A stretch of 64,000 nucleotides of DNA from Allodiplogaster sudhausi. Lineage: Eukaryota > Nematoda > Chromadorea > Rhabditida > Diplogasteridae. The stretch covers positions 4,755,501 through 4,819,500 of the forward strand of contig CALZFC010000009.1 in the NCBI GenBank assembly GCA_945643635.1, given 5' to 3'. A program made the position numbers and the translations under genes. Under the pieces are notes generated by a model that was not told the DNA's origin, ran no database searches, and was given only the letters and a program-made list of their open reading frames with translations. This document shows positions 39,697-52,086 of this stretch, in pieces. Within the stretch, counting starts at the first letter, position 1. Each line of letters starts with the position of its first letter.

Positions 39697-42600
39697 GGAG
39701 AGAGAGAATCAGAGTACCACAAAGCAAGTATGTAAGTTGTAAGTAGTATGTAAGTTGACCATGACGGTTGCACACAGGTAATCACGGTATGTTAAATATT
39801 GAGTATTTCCTATTAGCGTTTCATTGCTCTCGTCACTGTTTCTCGCTTTTACGCTATTTCGCTAATCCAGCCCTGGGGGACGCTCTTTCTCGCGGTTTTT
39901 CACTGCTCTCCTTCCTGTTCCTTTCCTCTCTCACCTTTTACATGCATGATTTATACACGAAGAGCCATGAGGGAGGCTGAGGTGAGAGGAAGCAAAAACG
40001 TGTTGAAAGAGAGAAAACGGCTTCTTCTCTTCTCATTGTCTCCATGTGAGAGTGAAATCAGAAATATTATCCAATTCGTGTGTGTGTGTCTGAGAATGAA
40101 TCAAAATGCCACTGCATTTTAGCTGCGATTACAGCGAGGCCAATTGTTCATTGTTACCTCTGATGGACGTCAGCGTTATTCTTCAGTAGAAAGTAGACCA
40201 TCTCAAGGTCCTCGTTCACAATCGCCTGATGCAGTGGTGACAGCCCTAGCAACATGAAGGTCAATCTCTTGAAATTGATGTAATTTTAATGTTTGCACAG
40301 TTTTCTTCCGTGTGCACAGAAACTTTTATTGCTTTTGTTGTTTCAAAAGTCACCATAGTAATCCTCTGAGACGAAGATATCATTGACGAGCTTTGGATAC
40401 TTGCGCACGATGAATCGAGCGAGTTCGTTCTGCTCTGCCGTGTTGTGAAGCAAGCAGATGTGCAGTAGATTCTCACCCATCTTGCCTATTAAGGAGCAAA
40501 ATGACGACATCTTCTTCACACCCACTTTCCTCTTTCTGTTTTTGCATGATTTCACTCATTCTCATTGAGGACTCTTCTCATTTTCTTGTGCAATACACCT
40601 CCCACTCTATCTCTACGCAAGACATTAGGCAAAGAGTTGTTAACGAAAACTTATTATGTTTTTCATTATGTTTTCGTTAACTTCTTCTTTCGACATCAAG
40701 AGGATGCGCCCATGATCGCAGCCGCATGGCAAAAGGCACTCGTGAGTGTGTGGGAGAGTGTCAAGTGCCTCCTCTGCCTCTCCTTGCCAGACCCGCTTAG
40801 CCTGGCCAGACTCCAGACAAGAGCATAGTTAGGTACCTCGCTGAGTGATGTCCCACACGAGCTCGCGGTATCGGAAGCTGTAGTTGCCGCGTCCGCCATG
40901 GCCGCCGTCCAGAATCTTCAGAGCTTCAAGAACGTGTTGTTATTATGTTCAAGGCGAAGTGGAAATGCAAAACGCAAACCAACAAGGTCATTCATAATCT
41001 ACATGGGCATTGCAGTTTCTAATTCTGCAAAAAAACATATCCCTTTTTTTAAATTGATTTCGACGAAAAGCCTTGAAATCGTGAGGCTAGACATTGTGAT
41101 ACTAATCATGGTTGAATACACACCCAGGCGTCACAAAGTCTCTCTGTATCTCTCTTTCTCTCTAAATCTCCATCTTTTACACGTTCTCTCATATTTCCAG
41201 CAACCGGGCTAGCTCGCTGCCTCTTTTGTCAAGTGTTGGAAGGGCAGTTGACCTCGCGTTGCAGCCTCAACCCAATCTCTGCTAGCTCCTCCTAAGCTCA
41301 CCAATTATACTCGTCGTTGTTGTTCTTCCCATGTCTTTTGGCAACAAAAAGGGCCGAGCCGCCGTAGTTCAAACAACGCGTCACCACCCCATTTTGTGCA
41401 CACCATCACGCTCCATGACACCCCCTTGTGCATGCCCCCCCCCCTCTAATTTAAAGGGCCCCGCCTAACAAGACATTTCAGGCATTTTGCGCCTGTAGAA
41501 TCTAAATGGCCCTGTCATAGACACCGACAGGGCGCGAGCCATTCTCGCCCTGAACCGGAAAGCAGGTGTTTCAAGGCAAAGCGCACCCCCTGTACTTACA
41601 TCATGTAAAAGTGCGTGTTCCAAAGAGGCGCCCTCCGCCTCGCCTCTCAAGAGGGTCTCACTTTCGCTTACACCCAATTACGGGCATGTATGAAAGAGAG
41701 GAAGTGGCCATGCTGGCTCAAGCTGGTTGCTACTCAAGAGCGGGCCTCAATCTGTCCTTGTTAGCTGCTGCTACTCAGCATCGCAAGGCTGGCGGACCTT
41801 CAACCGAGAACGGTCAAGAAAACAGTTCAAAGTGGCGCCAATCTTCGCATGTAGAAATCTTCATTTCGGTTATGATTTTGTCTGCGCAGTGGCCATCGTA
41901 GATGATTTCTCGATTTCTATTCAATATCGCTTTACATTCTTCTTCACCTGTTCTCACATGTCTGCTCCTTTCCGAATCACATCAACTACCGTCCACCAAA
42001 AGTTGTCTCGCTCTGATTGCCATACCCTTAAGGAAGTCGCTCTGCTCCAGCGCATCTTGGTTGATGTCATCGAGGATGTTCGGTCCACTCTTGCCGCGTC
42101 CCTTCTTGCGTCTGAGCGCGCCCAATGCTGCGTTCCTCTGCTTGTTCCGCCGCTTCACGAGCTCAGCAATTGCGATTAGCTTTCCCCGACCTCCGTTGTA
42201 CAGGAACGAGCGGACCTGGCAAAGTGAGGAATAAAATATTCATAATTAACCGCACGCCCTTGTGTTCTTTGCCCTTCTCGAGGACACTTTTTAGACCTAA
42301 TATTCGCACAAACATGCGCTCTCATCAGGCGTTCTTGCCGCACTAATGAACCCCTCCTCAAGGGCGGAAAGCAATTGACTTGCGTTTTTATTGTTTAGTC
42401 TTTTAAGTTATTTACATTCATATTACCTTTCCTTTATGTCACACGCGGTTTTCTGCTTAAGCTATCTGTTCTTGCCATCTCGCGCGTCCTACCAGCTCGC
42501 TTTCTTCAGCTTTTCCAATTTATTTTATCTCAGCATTCGCTTTTTTCTCTCCGCTCTCTCGGTCTCTCTCTCTCTGTCTTTCTCTATTTGTCTCTCTCCC

Positions 42601-43078
42601 CGACTGCTCACCGCAGTGTCGCAGTACTCCTCGAGCACGCTGTAGTCGCCGGTGTTTCTCGCATATTTGAACCACGACACGAGAATGCCCGATGCGTGCT
42701 CATCGACCAGCCCGTACAGAGAGTAGCCAGCGGCTTCTGGCGTGCCAGCCGACATCTAGGAGAGAGGGAGAGAGAGCACTTCAAGGAGATATCGGAGGAT
42801 TAGCGCAATTGAGTACTTTAATGTGACAATCATGAAATATAGGGAAATGAAGGAATGATAGCGGGTGTGAAACTTCTTGTTATTAGTCACAGAATGCATC
42901 TCATGACACATGCATAGTTGCCATTCATTACAAACCGTTTCACTCTTCTGAAGAGCTTGAGAATGCCGACGAGGAAGCTCTCCTCTGGTGACAGCTTGTT
43001 AGGTCGAGAGAAGAAGGCAGATTGTGAGCCCAAAGCAATTTCGCTTTCCTTGGTATTTTCACTGCCATCCACTACATC
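31160..43078 (-). CDS. TRPV cation channel, OSM-9/OCR family
   Basis: Twenty minus-strand exons: 43078-42944, 42755-42612, 42215-42026, 40923-40837, 40485-40354, 40245-40158, 39653-39500, 39381-39283, 38576-38424, 38010-37928, 37838-37757, 37674-37492, 32999-32892, 32760-32600, 32494-32385, 32324-32218, 32108-32013, 31972-31816, 31670-31539 and 31297-31160 (TGA); about 845 residues. Exons 3-8 carry VRSFLYN and ankyrin repeats ([34 protein letters not shown]). S1 is in exon 11, S2 in 13, S3-S4 in 14, S5 in 15, pore in 16-17 ([12 protein letters not shown]), and S6 and TRP region in 18 ([23 protein letters not shown]). OSM-9/OCR channels act in sensory cilia. The first exon listed has no ATG: either an upstream exon is missing or translation starts at the ATG opening 42755. 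The intron after 32218 is GC-type. The join 32013/31972 is out of frame as modelled. Confidence 0.9.
35273..35701 (+). CDS. Small coiled-coil protein nested in a TRPV intron
   Basis: Three plus-strand exons, 35273-35403, 35534-35577 and 35640-35701 (TAA), join in phase 2 then phase 1 to give 78 residues. The donors gtaggt and gtgaga are good; the acceptors ttag and cgag are weak. The product begins [20 protein letters not shown], is largely helical with heptad-like hydrophobics ([19 protein letters not shown]), and ends [20 protein letters not shown]. It has no signal peptide or membrane segment. Small coiled-coil proteins of this size include subunits of BLOC-1/BORC, Mediator and similar complexes, but I do not recognise the family. 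It lies antisense inside the 4.5-kb intron of the TRPV gene. AG sites at 35235 and 35265 just upstream could accept a spliced leader. Confidence 0.55.
37428..37475. repeat. (TA)n microsatellite
   Basis: About 24 TA units in the large TRPV intron, starting some 15 bases downstream (minus sense) of the donor of exon 37674-37492. Such arrays are unstable and a likely source of length polymorphism. Confidence 0.95.
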
Positions 43079-43348
43079 CTCGGAAATAAGGATTAACAAT
43101 GAAGTAGCAATTACAATTTCGTTTCTACTGCCGCCTGTCGTGATTACCTTTTTTCTGATCTAAAAATCTGCTAATTCGTCGAAGACGCCTCCAGATAATG
43201 AAAAGAAAATGTCTCTGTACTGATTCAAATGGCTGTTAAGAATCGAGAGATATCTACGACAGCAATGTGATAGCCAGCTGTTTTGCAATTGTATCATGCA
43301 TGTACAGTTTCCCTGCTCTCTTTAACCGGAACACATCCAACTACAACC

Positions 43349-43365
43349 GGGGGGGGGGGGGGGGG
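43349..43365 (+). repeat. Poly-G homopolymer (17 G)
   Basis: An uninterrupted G run in the spacer between TRPV and collagen genes. Two comparable tracts exist in the window (14 C at 18163-18176 and 16 G at 56292-56307). Length is likely to be unreliable in sequencing. Confidence 0.95.
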
Positions 43366-44059
43366 AAGGTGAGAGGAGTGTCCATTTGCATTTGCCCTTG
43401 CAATTGCTCATCCGCTGTTCGCAGAGAGCGAGGGAAACACCACTGATGGTCTGAAATGCATGCCACGCCATGCGTACACACAGAGAAACAGACGCGATTG
43501 TCGTGGAGTTCAAACTGGTTCGCGTGCTCTCTCTATCTTACCTCCCTATCTTTCTCTTTCACTCTCTCTATCTCTCCTCTCTCTCTCTCATTAAGATGCC
43601 ACCCTTACTTTCATTTCTTTCGCTCTTCTTCTTTGTTGCTTTGCCCGCTGCAGTCTCTCTTCCCCTCTCTTTCTCTCTCGCAATTTATCGCCCCTCTCTC
43701 AGCTTCTCTCAGAACTGATCTGCCTTTACCATGCCTCCCTAGCTTCAACCGCAGTCCTATCACCCAATAGCTAGCTGGCATTTATAACTTCCGGGTGTGA
43801 GAAAGACATTTCAAATGAAGCATTTGACATTAGAAAATATTCGTTTCAAAAATATTTTCGCTTGTTTATTTATTTTCAATTGTTGGCCCAAGCAAGCCGT
43901 GGTGTTCTCTCTTCTTCAAAATTTCACCTTTTATTTATTTTTCTTAATTTTATTCATCCGCAAAGCGTCAGCGAAGATTACAGCACAATCGAGTTTGACC
44001 TTCTCATTTGGCATTCATTGCGAACGCCCGCAGTTGCAACGAGCGGCCCGCTCCTCTCC

Positions 44060-44062
<3 letters not shown>

Positions 44063-44100
<38 letters not shown>
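44063..44100 (+). repeat. (CT)n microsatellite
   Basis: Pure CT array about 300 bases upstream of the collagen ATG. Arrays of this kind near promoters can bind GAGA-type factors, but that is only a possibility here. Confidence 0.95.
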
Positions 44101-44103
<3 letters not shown>

Positions 44104-44393
44104 CTCTCTCTGCTTAATGTCCTCCATCCTCCAGTCACTGTGCAGTGACCAAGCAATCCTCTTTTGTCGATGTATCGTCGTTGCATATGTCATTCCAGTT
44201 GTTCATATTTTACTTAAACCTGGCCATTATCAATTTTATATTTATTTTCACGGATATGTCTTGAGAGCAGGCATTATGACAACTTTCTTGTCGGATGCTT
44301 TTCATTCCTCTCTCCATGCTCTCTCTCTCTCTCTCTCCGTTTCCCTCTGACTCTCTGTCTTCCTCTCAGTCTCTCACTGCTCGAGAGTGGTCG

Positions 44394-45004
44394 ATGCGTG
44401 CGTCGTCGTGCGCGGACGCGGCGCTGCTGGCGCGCGCGACGCGGCTGCGTCGTCTGGCGGTGAGTGCAGTGGCCGCTTCGGTCGCGGCCGCCTTCTTCGT
44501 CCTCCTCACCGTCCCTCTCGCTTACAACTACGTCCAGCACGTCGAGACGCTTCTCCAGAATGAAGCTGACTTCTGCAGGGTCAGTAACGAATGTTTTTTT
44601 TTTATTTAATGCGTAAAATAAAATAATTATATGTCAATGTATTCCATTTTAAAAGGCTTTTTCATACTCATGTATCCCTTGCAAATTTGTTGGTCAATTG
44701 AATATATGTTATTTATTTAGAAAGACTGGCTATGTGCGCTAACGAGTTCCCACACGCTTTAAAAATCATTCCCTTTGTTTAGAAGTTACTTGATGTGTAT
44801 AGCCTCAAAGCTTGGCATCATTCTGCTAAGACGGAATTTGCTTCATTTGAAAAGCGATTGTTAGGGCGCGCTCATGAGGTCACGCATTGCAAAACGACCG
44901 TTCGCGAGTTAATCCTATCAGCGAAATGCCCCCGACAACCCCCGATGGCTGATGTTATCCGATTGATGAGCGCTGGCCGGTGATAAGAATAGTTGCTCTC
45001 TATC

Positions 45005-45044
<40 letters not shown>

Positions 45045-47804
45045 GTCGCCCTCGTTCTCTCTCTACTTCATCCTTCTCAGTACGCCCTCTTTGCTCACCC
45101 TCGCAGATCCCCTCCCCCGGCCGTTGTGGTGAATTCTCAAGCCCCTCCGGCTTAATACGCGCCAACGATGCTCTCATACACTCTCACCACACGTGTGATA
45201 GCGAGTTTTTTTGGACCACCAAACTCCCTCTTTCTCCCACTCTCGCGTTTCCCAACAGTCTCTAGCAATACGAATTTTTATCTCTAGCGGTCATTATCAC
45301 CATTTCTTCTCACCGTCCAAACTCTATTAATTTTCGGCTGAGCGAAATCTCTCTTTCTACTTCTCTTAACCTCACATCCAATTGTTCCATGTACTGTGTA
45401 TCTCCCACATCCTTATCTCTTTCTATATTTTCATATTCCAACGCATTTCAATTCAACACTCTCGTCACAGCATGGATTGTTGAAGGGGGGAAATAGAGAA
45501 TGTGATGAGATAGGACCCCTGCAAAAGATGCAACAATTTTTGCTCAACGCGATATTTACGCTTCTCCCTTTGATACTTTCCAGCTAAACTTGCTGGTCTC
45601 CCAACTCATCTGCGCTTCAGTAGTTAGAATAGAATGTTATGATTACTGAAGCAGTCAGGAAGAACTAAAACGATGAATTATATTCAAAACGACATGAAGA
45701 AGATCCGTAAAGGGATATTGTGAGAACGAGAAACCAAATACTCCTCTGTCCAAGTTCATTCTGCAGCTCGCTAAATTTCGATATTCCTCTCTTTCTAGAC
45801 ACGTTCCTCTTTCTTCGTTCTTATAGTGGATATTCATTTCTTTCCAACGAAGACGCCGGGCCGTTAATGGGGATTTTTGACGCGTGACTCCTTCGCTAAT
45901 AACGCTAATGTGAAGTGGCGGGCGGAAATTAAGTAGTGAGATGTATGACATAGTTAAAGATCGAATACAAAAAGCGACGAACGGAGATGTGAATCAGTTC
46001 CTTAAAAGCAAGGACAAAACGGCTAACATCAAAGGGTGACTGGTGTTTCCATGACGATCGTTCGATTTTTTTATATATTTATTTTGGGATAAAATCTTAT
46101 TGCTGAAACAGCAACCGGACAAACTTGTGTTCCAAATGGGTATTGGAAAAAAAAAAGAAAAAAATTTATGTGGCTTTGGGAAAAGAAATTCTATTAAGAA
46201 ATTCAAAAATGGTATAGTTAAACAATTTTAATTTCATGAAGATTTGTAGTCACGTTCTGTCTCGATTTGGGAGCAGCTGGATGTGGCGGCTCTGCCTTTG
46301 CCCGCCAATTCCGGCTCGACCGGAAGGCGCCGGCGCCAAGCTGGCTACTCGTTTGGCGGCTATGCTGCCAGCTACGGAGGCTATCAGAGTGTGCCGCTTC
46401 GTGAGTACGTCGAAAGCGAGACGGAAATGCTAGAGGTGTTCAATCTATTCTTGAACTGTTCTTGACTCATTTGCATTTTTTTGCTGTATGGATTTCAAAC
46501 AACTTCAAAGTATAAACCATATGGCATGTTTTTGTTTTAATAAGAAATGATAATAATTGAGGTTTCTAAGAAGAAGCTCTCCCCAACGACGTCGCAGCCG
46601 ACGAGGTCGTCGCAGCCTCAGCAGTCCTACAACGAGTACGTTCCGAAGCAGAAGCGGCCGCAGCCTCATCTGCAACCGACGACATACGCACAGCGAGAGC
46701 AGGCATACGAAACGCCGCCGAGCTGGCCGCAGAACGAGCAGAGGCCGACTCAGCAGACATCCGAACGGCCGAATACTTCAGAGTATCCGTCAAATCACGA
46801 AGATCAACCGCCAACTCGTTTCCACACGCCCCCAGAGCACGCGCAGCAAACACCCCCGCCTTCCACACCAGAGCAGCAATGTTCACTTTTTCGGAGCTTT
46901 TTTATTGTTTTCGACCCGATTTTCAAGGCGTTTATGTCATCCCCTTTGTAGGCTGTGGGTGCAACATCGGGCCGCCTGGGCCACCAGGTACTGACGGTGC
47001 AAACGGTGAGGACGGCCTAGACGGAGAGGAGGGCGCGGACGGGCCACCGGGCTACGACGCGCCAGAAGACGTGTCGGACACTCGGCCGCCCGAGTGGTGT
47101 TTCGAATGTCCGCCCGGTCCACCCGGCTATCCGGGAGAAGCCGGCATGCCAGGCGCACCTGGGAGAGACGGCCAGCCGGGCACATCCGCGACATACGGAG
47201 CCTCACGAGGACCGCCAGGACCGCCCGGACTCTCCGGACCACCGGTAGGACCATTTGTTTCCCTGCAAGCCAATAAAGATGCGCTTAAGAATAGAACAGC
47301 AATAACATCTCTATTAAATGTGGAAATAAACACATAATTTATAAAGAAAGAACTCTTTGACAGGGTCCTCCTGGAAATCCGGGCGGTCTCGGTGAGGGTG
47401 GACCGGACGGATATCTCATTGAGAAGCCAAGCCCACCAGGGCCACCAGGACCAGACGGTACATTTACTTCCGTTAGCCTAAGCCTATCATTTTAACGATT
47501 TCCCTACTACTGTTGGCAAAACTTATTATAGGAGAAATGGGACCACCAGGCGAACAAGGACGTGAGGGCCCGCACGGCAGGCAAGGTGTACCTGGTAAGG
47601 CGTGATGTTGTTTTTCAGCTTTGTGAGCTTTAAAAATTACGAGTAATCGGATTTCCAGGCCATGACGGCGCTCCGGGTGAGCCCGGTCGGCCCGGTCCGC
47701 CGGGTCGAGCTGGCATTCCGGGGCCAAGGGGCGCGAGCGGCTCGCGTGGAAATGGAGGCCAGTGCTCGCACTGCCCACAACCGAGGACGGCGCCCGGCTA
47801 CTAA
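44394..47804 (+). CDS. Nematode cuticle collagen with a long Pro/Gln-rich insert
   Basis: Seven exons, 44394-44579, 46250-46435, 46571-46880, 46952-47244, 47364-47457, 47532-47594 and 47659-47804 (TAA), give about 425 residues. Residues 1-62 include a basic start and one transmembrane segment (LAVSAVAASVAAAFFVLLTV). Homology box A follows (DFCR then SRSVSIWEQLD), then a furin-like RRRRQAGY site near residue 88. Residues about 125-227 are an unusual linker rich in Pro, Gln, Ser and Thr (for example QPTRSSQPQQSYNEY). A CCGC motif opens the Gly-X-Y blocks, interrupted by WCFEC and other short breaks. The tail is CSHCPQPRTAPGY. This is the layout of secreted, trimeric cuticle collagens related to SQT-1/ROL-6-type proteins. 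The insert is much longer than usual. The acceptor of exon 3 could also be nine bases earlier (46562). AATAAA at 48529-48534 lies 0.7 kb past the stop and may be the poly(A) signal. Confidence 0.93.
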
Positions 47805-49596
47805 TAGATCAAACGGTGCGAGAGGGTGAATGTCTTTGAATGCTTACCATTCTTTTATAACATCTTCCGTTACTCCATTCTGTGCAACTTTTTATGGCTG
47901 CAGTTTTAACACAACTTTCCCTTTAGCAGTCAAATATCCATTCTGGGTAGTGCCACCCTTCCAGTGGCTAATCAGTGTGAACTCTTGGACGGACTCTTCC
48001 GGTTTCCGCGCCCGATTACAACAGATCATCTCTCCCCTGTTCGACGTACGGGCAACATAACACTGCAAAAGATGAATCCCCTCTCTAAATGAAATGCATA
48101 CTCTATCATTCGCTCGTTTTCCTGTGTCTGTATTTTCTGTTTCTCCGTCTTTCTCTAACTGTACGGAAATCGAATTGGTTCTTCAAAGCTTACACATATC
48201 TGTAATCATATCTTTCTCGGCATTGGAAAAGAAAATTATAGATACATATATCTAATTGTTACTCAACACTAGCGTGTCATAGAACTCGGATAGTTCTTGT
48301 ACTCTTCTAGTATATTTGGTAGTAGCTTTTTTTAACGAATTTCTTTATCACAACGGTTCAAGTAACCGAAATGCCATGTCTTTCATATTTTTATTGGTGC
48401 AGCTTTGAACTTTTATAATATTGTTTATACTCGATTGTCACGTCACAATACTTGTGCATTTCTGTCGTGCATGAATTGTCAAAGACTTTACATAATAAGC
48501 ATCATTTAAATGCTGTTATCTTCAAAACAATAAATTTGTTTGGCTCGATCTCCATGTTTACGGATTCCTAGAAGAATCTTGGCTGATTTTTTCGTGAATT
48601 TTGTTTAAAGGCGAAATGTGTCTACATACACACATATGTACATCTGTGTGCATCATTCATATATGTTCAATTTTACTTTTTTAAGAGTACAATGACATTT
48701 TCAAACATACAACTAATAGAACAATGGATTCAGAAGGTGTTGTGTATCTTCTGCAATATTATTATTCAATGGCGGTTGTGGCGACGTAAAGCAAAAGAAA
48801 GAAAAGGGAAACCATGTAACCGACTTTGCGAACCAGGCTGACTGACACATTATACATCATTGGAAACATCTAGCGTTGCATGCTGACGGGGGCTTATTCA
48901 GCAGAAATTACAAGAGTCGAATGACCATCGAAAGAAGTGAAGAAAAGAAACACAAAGGATATCAAGAGAACACCTCGTGTGGTATAATGGAAGCAAATTA
49001 GTAAGAAAGAAAAATATGTAGTATTGTAGACAAGGAGTAATGTTGTAGAGAAAAAATATAAAAAAGTGAGTAAACAATAAAAGTAACATAGGGCCTTTCA
49101 AACATATATATAAATGATTTGGCTCAATGAAAGGTCCTATTCAGATTTACACGATTAAGCAATGAAATGCAGTGGCTCATGCGTGGTTTCAGCGGAAGGG
49201 ATGCTTGAACAAAGAATTATTTTAAATGCACAACGATCATCAGACAGGCAATTGATAAGCTTGGAAAGGCGATTGAAGTTGCTGAATTTTCCTGTCGTGG
49301 TCGCATTGAGTGAACAAGCAATGCTGTAGATTACAACATGGCAACGAATGAGGACACTGAGAGAGTTAAAAAGCGGATGAGCAATGGCGGGAGGATAAGG
49401 TAAAAGAGTAGATACTTTGTGGTCAAGAAATATTGACAACAAAGTAACAGCGAACATAGAAACTATGCATTTATTCCATGAGACAGGAAGTGGTAGTCTA
49501 TATACATCAGCTAAAGTGTGAGATATCTTGAAAGTGTTTCGACTTTCTCAAAATTGTCTCAAGCCAGCTGACGGTTCTAAAAAAGTGCTACAGTCT
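47805..49596. other. Convergent intergenic region with an inverted repeat
   Basis: Region between the collagen stop (+) and the IgSF gene stop (-). It holds two 3' UTRs; AATAAA is at 48529-48534 on the plus strand. A 13-bp inverted repeat with one mismatch lies at 49088-49100 and 49128-49140 with a 27-base loop. A minus frame at 49457-49155 starts with a true ATG and encodes about 100 residues with a hydrophobic start, but no homology or splicing support is visible. Confidence 0.5.
49088..49140. repeat. Short inverted repeat (13-bp arms)
   Basis: The arm atagggcctttca at 49088-49100 pairs with tgaaaggtcctat at 49128-49140, with one G-T wobble and a 27-base loop. It could be a hairpin in the 3' region of the IgSF transcript or the trace of a small element. 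Confidence 0.6.
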
Positions 49597-52045
49597 TTAA
49601 TTAATTATAAATCTGGCTGCGGCCACAACGAGCACGAGCAGCTGCAGCCATCGGCTGCAACTGCTGCCTGCCATTCCGCTGTCGTCTTCGTCTTCCTCGC
49701 CGTCAGCCGGCGGCAGCTTCTGTTTCCCGTCGGTGGCGGCGACCAACTCGACCGCCGGCCCAACGCCCGCCTCCGATTCCGCGCGGAATCGGAAGGCGTA
49801 CGGAGTGTTCGTTCGCAAGCCGCCCATCTCGTAGCGACCGGAAGAATCTAGAGAAAAATTCACTTCAGTCATTTCACCATTTTCTTTCACAAAGGAGGCT
49901 AATATTTGTAGAGAGTCATTTTTCAACTTTATTAATGATAAATATAAAAAAAAGTTAGAGGTGCCAATCAGATCTTAACCTCCCCTACTAACCGATTGCC
50001 TTATGAATCTTGGAGGAATGATGAGTCCAGACGGCCTCGATCGCCGCGCTGTCACTCGGGTCCTGAAATAGGAGAAGCTTCTTTCCTGCCATCCTTGCTC
50101 CCCTGCCTTCCTTTCTCCTGGCCCTCATCGCCGGAACAGCGTCTGTCATTATACATGCCACATGCCATATGCATACTGCGGATGGCTGAATACCAGAGAT
50201 ACGACGTGGGAGATTATCGCATTGTCTCGGGTTGAAGCCTCATTCTCTGTCAGCGCTCTCTGCTCTCTTTCCATCTCTTGCTCTCTTCCTCTCTAGCTCT
50301 CTTCCCTTTCTCCTCTTTCCGCACTACTTCACATCTCTCTCTCTCTCTCTCTCTCTGTCCCATCAATTAAGAGCATGTTCTTCTGCTTTCTTCCCCTGTT
50401 CCACTTGCAATCTGTTGTGTTCGGCTGGCTATTGTGGTGGATGAATCAGCGGGCCAAGAGAAAGAGGACACCTGATCCGGTGCCATGACAGCCTTAGCCT
50501 CCCAAAAGCCATGAAACATTCATCGACGCCTCTCCTTCCGCCATATGGAGATATTGAACAAAAGGCGCAGATGGATAGAAATGCGCTCATTTTTTAAAGC
50601 TCGAAAATGTTGAGCTAAAGAGCAAGGATGGAAAATGGCTTCTTTGTATTAAACAATCCCGAAAGAGCACAACGAGAGAACGAGATAGATAAAAAGCGAC
50701 AAAGAGAGAGAGAAACGAGTTTGACAAAGCAGTTTAGCTTACTTCCTTATCGAGCAGCTCCTGTCGAATGTAGCGGATGTCGAAATGCGTGGCCGGTAGC
50801 TCGTCGTCCGCGTCCGTCTGGATGCTCCACACGAGTCCGTTCCGCTTCACTTCCAGCAACTCGACCTTGACTTCGTCTGGGGGATCTGAAGACAATTCAT
50901 ACTTGTGCGTAATAATGTACCAATCGTTTAAATGGCGCAAACACGTCCAAATGATTATTTTATCTAGTAGCCAACAAATGCACGACTTACTGGCTTCCTT
51001 GAGATTGATGATTTGTGCACTCTTGGCCTTCCCGTTGTTCACCTCGCACCGATACTCGCCGAGGTCGCCTTCGTTCACTTCTTTGATCTGTCATTTACAG
51101 AGATGATTAGGTGATTTTGCGGGCTTAACAAGGTATCCCGTCGGCAGATTAACCTTAAGATAAGCCGAGTTCTCAAGAACGTCCATGACTTGCTCGTACT
51201 TCGCGACGTCGTTGAGCAGCACGTTGCTGCGGAAGAAGTTGAAGTGGCGAGCCGGTGGATTCGACGCAGTCACATTGCACGGGATGATTGCCTGAGCATT
51301 GGGGTTGTCTTCAGCTGCGATATATGGAATGTTGCCCAACGTTGTTTTAAAAAGATGTGATGCACTTACCGTTCTCTCGAGAACAGTGTGACGGTCAATT
51401 TTGGGATGGGTAAATTCGGGAGCATCTGAAAAAAAAAACATGAGAGATAAAACAGCATTATGTTAAGTGGAATCAATCTGTTTTAGAAACATAACATCAA
51501 ATATAAATTCGTACACCAAACGTCGATGGTGACAGATCGCTGCTCGGTGGACGTGGTGTCCAGGTCTGTGAGCACCTGGAGTGCCATGCAGTTCACGACC
51601 TTGCCGTTGTACTCCTTGGTCAGCGCGCCTACCGTAACCTCGTTGCCAGCGATGGTGAAAAGATCTTCTAAAACGAGGAAAACGGTAAAATTGAAAGTGA
51701 GTAATGTTTATCTGTAAATGGCCAAGCAACGTGAACAACTGGCCATCTAGAGGCTCGCCCTCCTCGTCCGTGATTTGGATCTGCGGCTCCGGCCGTCCCT
51801 TCGCGTTGCAGTTGATGGTGAGCGGCTCGCCGACCAGGCCACCCGCGCGGCGCTCGTGGCTCGCCCAGTCAATCGGGTCTGCAAAGGAGAAAGTGGAATT
51901 ACAGAAAGAGCGAAAGAGAGAGGTAGAGACCAAGTCTGAAAGGCATAGTCGTCGTCATGTTTTTCTTGTTAAAATAGATGAATGCATTAATGAATTATGC
52001 CGATTGGGCATGTCCTCTCTCTCTCTCTCTCTTCCTCTCTCTCTT

Positions 52046-52086
<41 letters not shown>

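Larger units (their letters stand above)
43079..44393. other. Intergenic with (CT)n and poly-G tracts
   Basis: Divergent spacer between the TRPV 5' end (-) and the collagen gene (+), so it should hold both promoters. It contains a run of 17 G at 43349-43365, pyrimidine-rich DNA at 43530-43700, and a pure (CT)n array at about 44063-44100. Frames reading SLSLSL here are low-complexity artefacts. Any first TRPV exon should also be sought here. Confidence 0.5.

Noticed and set aside
46557..46994. Arg/Ser-rich plus frame of 145 codons and its antisense partners
   Set aside because: These are shadows of the collagen Pro/Gln exon in another frame; the accepted frame joins in phase to Gly-X-Y exons.
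49155..49457. Minus-strand ATG frame of 100 codons
   Set aside because: It lies in the probable 3' UTR of the IgSF gene, with no homology or conserved motif visible.
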